64,000 nt of DNA, from assembly GCF_014212015.1 (NCBI RefSeq), contig NZ_JACJVN010000028.1, positions 40,702-104,701 of the forward strand. The letters run 5' to 3'. Under the pieces are notes generated by a model. That model had not been told where the DNA came from. It saw nothing but the letters and a program-made list of their open reading frames with translations, and did not search any database. Both the position numbers and the translations under genes were made by a program. This document shows positions 63,801-64,000 of this stretch, in pieces. Position 1 is the stretch's first letter; each line of letters opens with the position of its first letter. The DNA comes from Cohnella lubricantis. Its GTDB lineage: Bacteria; Bacillota; Bacilli; Paenibacillales; Paenibacillaceae.

Positions 63801-63946
63801 CGAACAACGATGACTTCACGCTGCTCGGGTCGACCGAATCCACGAGCTTCAATTATCCGACGGTAAGTCCCGCCGGCTGGTATCGAGTGACCGCCGTTAA
63901 CGCGGCCGGATCGTCCAGTCCTTCTGGCAAGATTCAAATCAATTAA
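60842..63946 (+). CDS. ponA: Class A penicillin-binding protein (PBP1A type) with two FN3 domains
   Basis: 1034 residues. Short cytosolic tail, one membrane span (about 20-50), GT51 glycosyltransferase domain (SIEDHNFFNHIG with Glu116; GGSTLTQQLARQ; LNKINYGNGSSGY), transpeptidase domain (RQPGSAMKP with Ser429; SQSLN; GKTGTTQNYSD), then two C-terminal fibronectin type III modules (about 820-905 and 945-1034) with a Gly-rich linker between them. Bifunctional peptidoglycan synthase; FN3 modules may bind wall polymers. ATG with GAAGGAGG upstream. Single gene; no terminator is seen before the window ends. Confidence 0.96.
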   Translation: MNESKQVPPPQERKGSGWWMATRIFIYTILWLVLFGILSGLVAVGAVGGYVAALVKDDPVRPQSLIEEKINANAITGFVYFRDNTLIGQLRTEEDRQPVTYDQIPQTVIDAVTSIEDHNFFNHIGIDMNGLLRAVKQQLLNEDVQTGGSTLTQQLARQVFLTLDKTTSRKAKEIFLALRLEQYLSKDEIITAYLNKINYGNGSSGYTLYGIKAAARGIFGLELNQLNLAQSAYLAGVPQLPSTYSAFTSKGEFRESGFNAALKRQKLVLEKMLEYGKITQAQYDEAISFDLYASLAKPTEKAYNTYPYLMLEAEREAAQLLVLKNNPDMTMEDLNKSENAALVEEAREQLLRGGYKVTTTIDKTVYDLMHEIAEDPDNFTPDNKTKGVEQTAAVMLDQKTGAILGMIEGRDFHIEQMNFATQMTRQPGSAMKPIAAYLPALDKGLISPASVLDDSPIILNNGGTSKHIPKNSNNRYSGLVTARTALAQSLNIPALKVYLDKVTIPEALAFARKMGITTLVEQDYQAQTGVIGGLTYGVSVEELTGAYGAIGNKGVLNEPYLIEEIVDAKGEDVYKHEPNPQRVASEQSAYLMTDMLKSVIQEGTATSLKSLFKGYGKIPFVGKTGTTQNYSDVWFEGYTPDITLGVWTGYEKSIYTLSTAGHNRSKEIWAKIMNAVTEAKPELFPTESFEKPDDIVSMTVSSVSGKLPTDLTREAGKLTTDIFNKKYIPTEQDDSLVKVKYITYNGVNYLPQPGTPEDLMRESVMVKREKPLDELMEEIEAALPNVSADARKPLSYYLPTDAKASAPSKLDPRTEDGRTPTAPGNPAVELLDGLARITFTPSPEADVAGYRLYRSVSGGSFQKVEASVFAGDEPKFVNYISASNQYQYYVTAVDVAGNESSPSSVVHVGGGDGDLIDPTLPLPGGDIGGGTDGTGGTGGAAPPEGTQAVPSVPTGLSGQGEPTGVTLSWSANPAADKVSKYEVWYSPNNDDFTLLGSTESTSFNYPTVSPAGWYRVTAVNAAGSSSPSGKIQIN

Positions 63947-64000
63947 TAATTCCAAGCAAAGCATAACAAAAGGCAAGCTAAAAGCCGCGTCCCGGCGCTT

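Overview
The window is a GC-rich chromosomal segment from an endospore-forming Firmicute, most likely of the Paenibacillaceae (Paenibacillus or Cohnella type). Evidence: the sporulation genes spoVM and spoVIF; the order recG-fakA-yloU / rpmB / spoVM-rpe-rsgA-prkC-prpC-rlmN-rsmB-fmt-def-priA-coaBC-rpoZ-gmk-remA / yloB / rqcH, which matches the Bacillus subtilis ylo region; SigA-type promoters, a SigW-type flotillin promoter and strong Rho-independent terminators. No rRNA, tRNA, CRISPR, transposase or prophage gene was seen. The assignment to a family is inference from gene order and base composition.

Layout. 1-1.75 kb: TPP-riboswitch-controlled pyrimidine/thiamine precursor uptake genes (minus strand). 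1.8-2.5 kb: an SRAP abasic-site protein. 2.6-7.5 kb: a small Ser/Thr/Gly-rich protein behind a SigK-like promoter, followed by four overlapping glycosyl- and methyltransferase genes, probably a (spore) surface glycosylation locus. 7.8-13.4 kb (minus): spoVIF, recG, a DegV/FakB protein, fakA and an Asp23 protein; rpmB diverges from the Asp23 gene. 14-28.7 kb (minus): one long housekeeping cluster for sporulation (spoVM), ribosome maturation (rsgA, rlmN, rsmB), Ser/Thr phospho-signalling (prkC/prpC), initiation (fmt, def), replication restart (priA), CoA synthesis and nucleotide/RNA polymerase functions. 29-35 kb: dapF, a P-type calcium pump and the divergent rqcH. 35-41.7 kb: a PHP phosphoesterase, a LysR regulator, an unrecognised 145-aa protein and a two-component pair with a large hybrid kinase. 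41.9-46.5 kb: ylbG, ylbF and a bacterial XPB helicase with its partner. 46.7-57.4 kb: stand-alone genes (CBS, M20 peptidase, yugN, ftsW, a second Asp23, a Ca2+/H+ exchanger, ylaN, DedA, an HPr-like protein lacking the active-site segment, an aminopeptidase, a lipoprotein, a GGDEF protein). 57.6-64 kb: rpsD with a long leader, floT-yuaF under a SigW promoter, and a class A PBP with C-terminal FN3 modules.

Functional themes are envelope homeostasis (PBP1A, FtsW, PrkC/PrpC, flotillin/NfeD, FakA/FakB, Asp23 proteins), sporulation, translation quality control (RqcH, Def/Fmt, RsmB, RlmN, RsgA) and DNA repair (RecG, PriA, XPB, SRAP). Most of the window is conserved core. The less ordinary parts are the glycosylation locus, the truncated HPr-like protein, the repeat-bearing N-terminus of RsmB, a cluster of tetO-like repeats between rsmB and fmt, the XPB pair and the kinase with a degenerate receiver.
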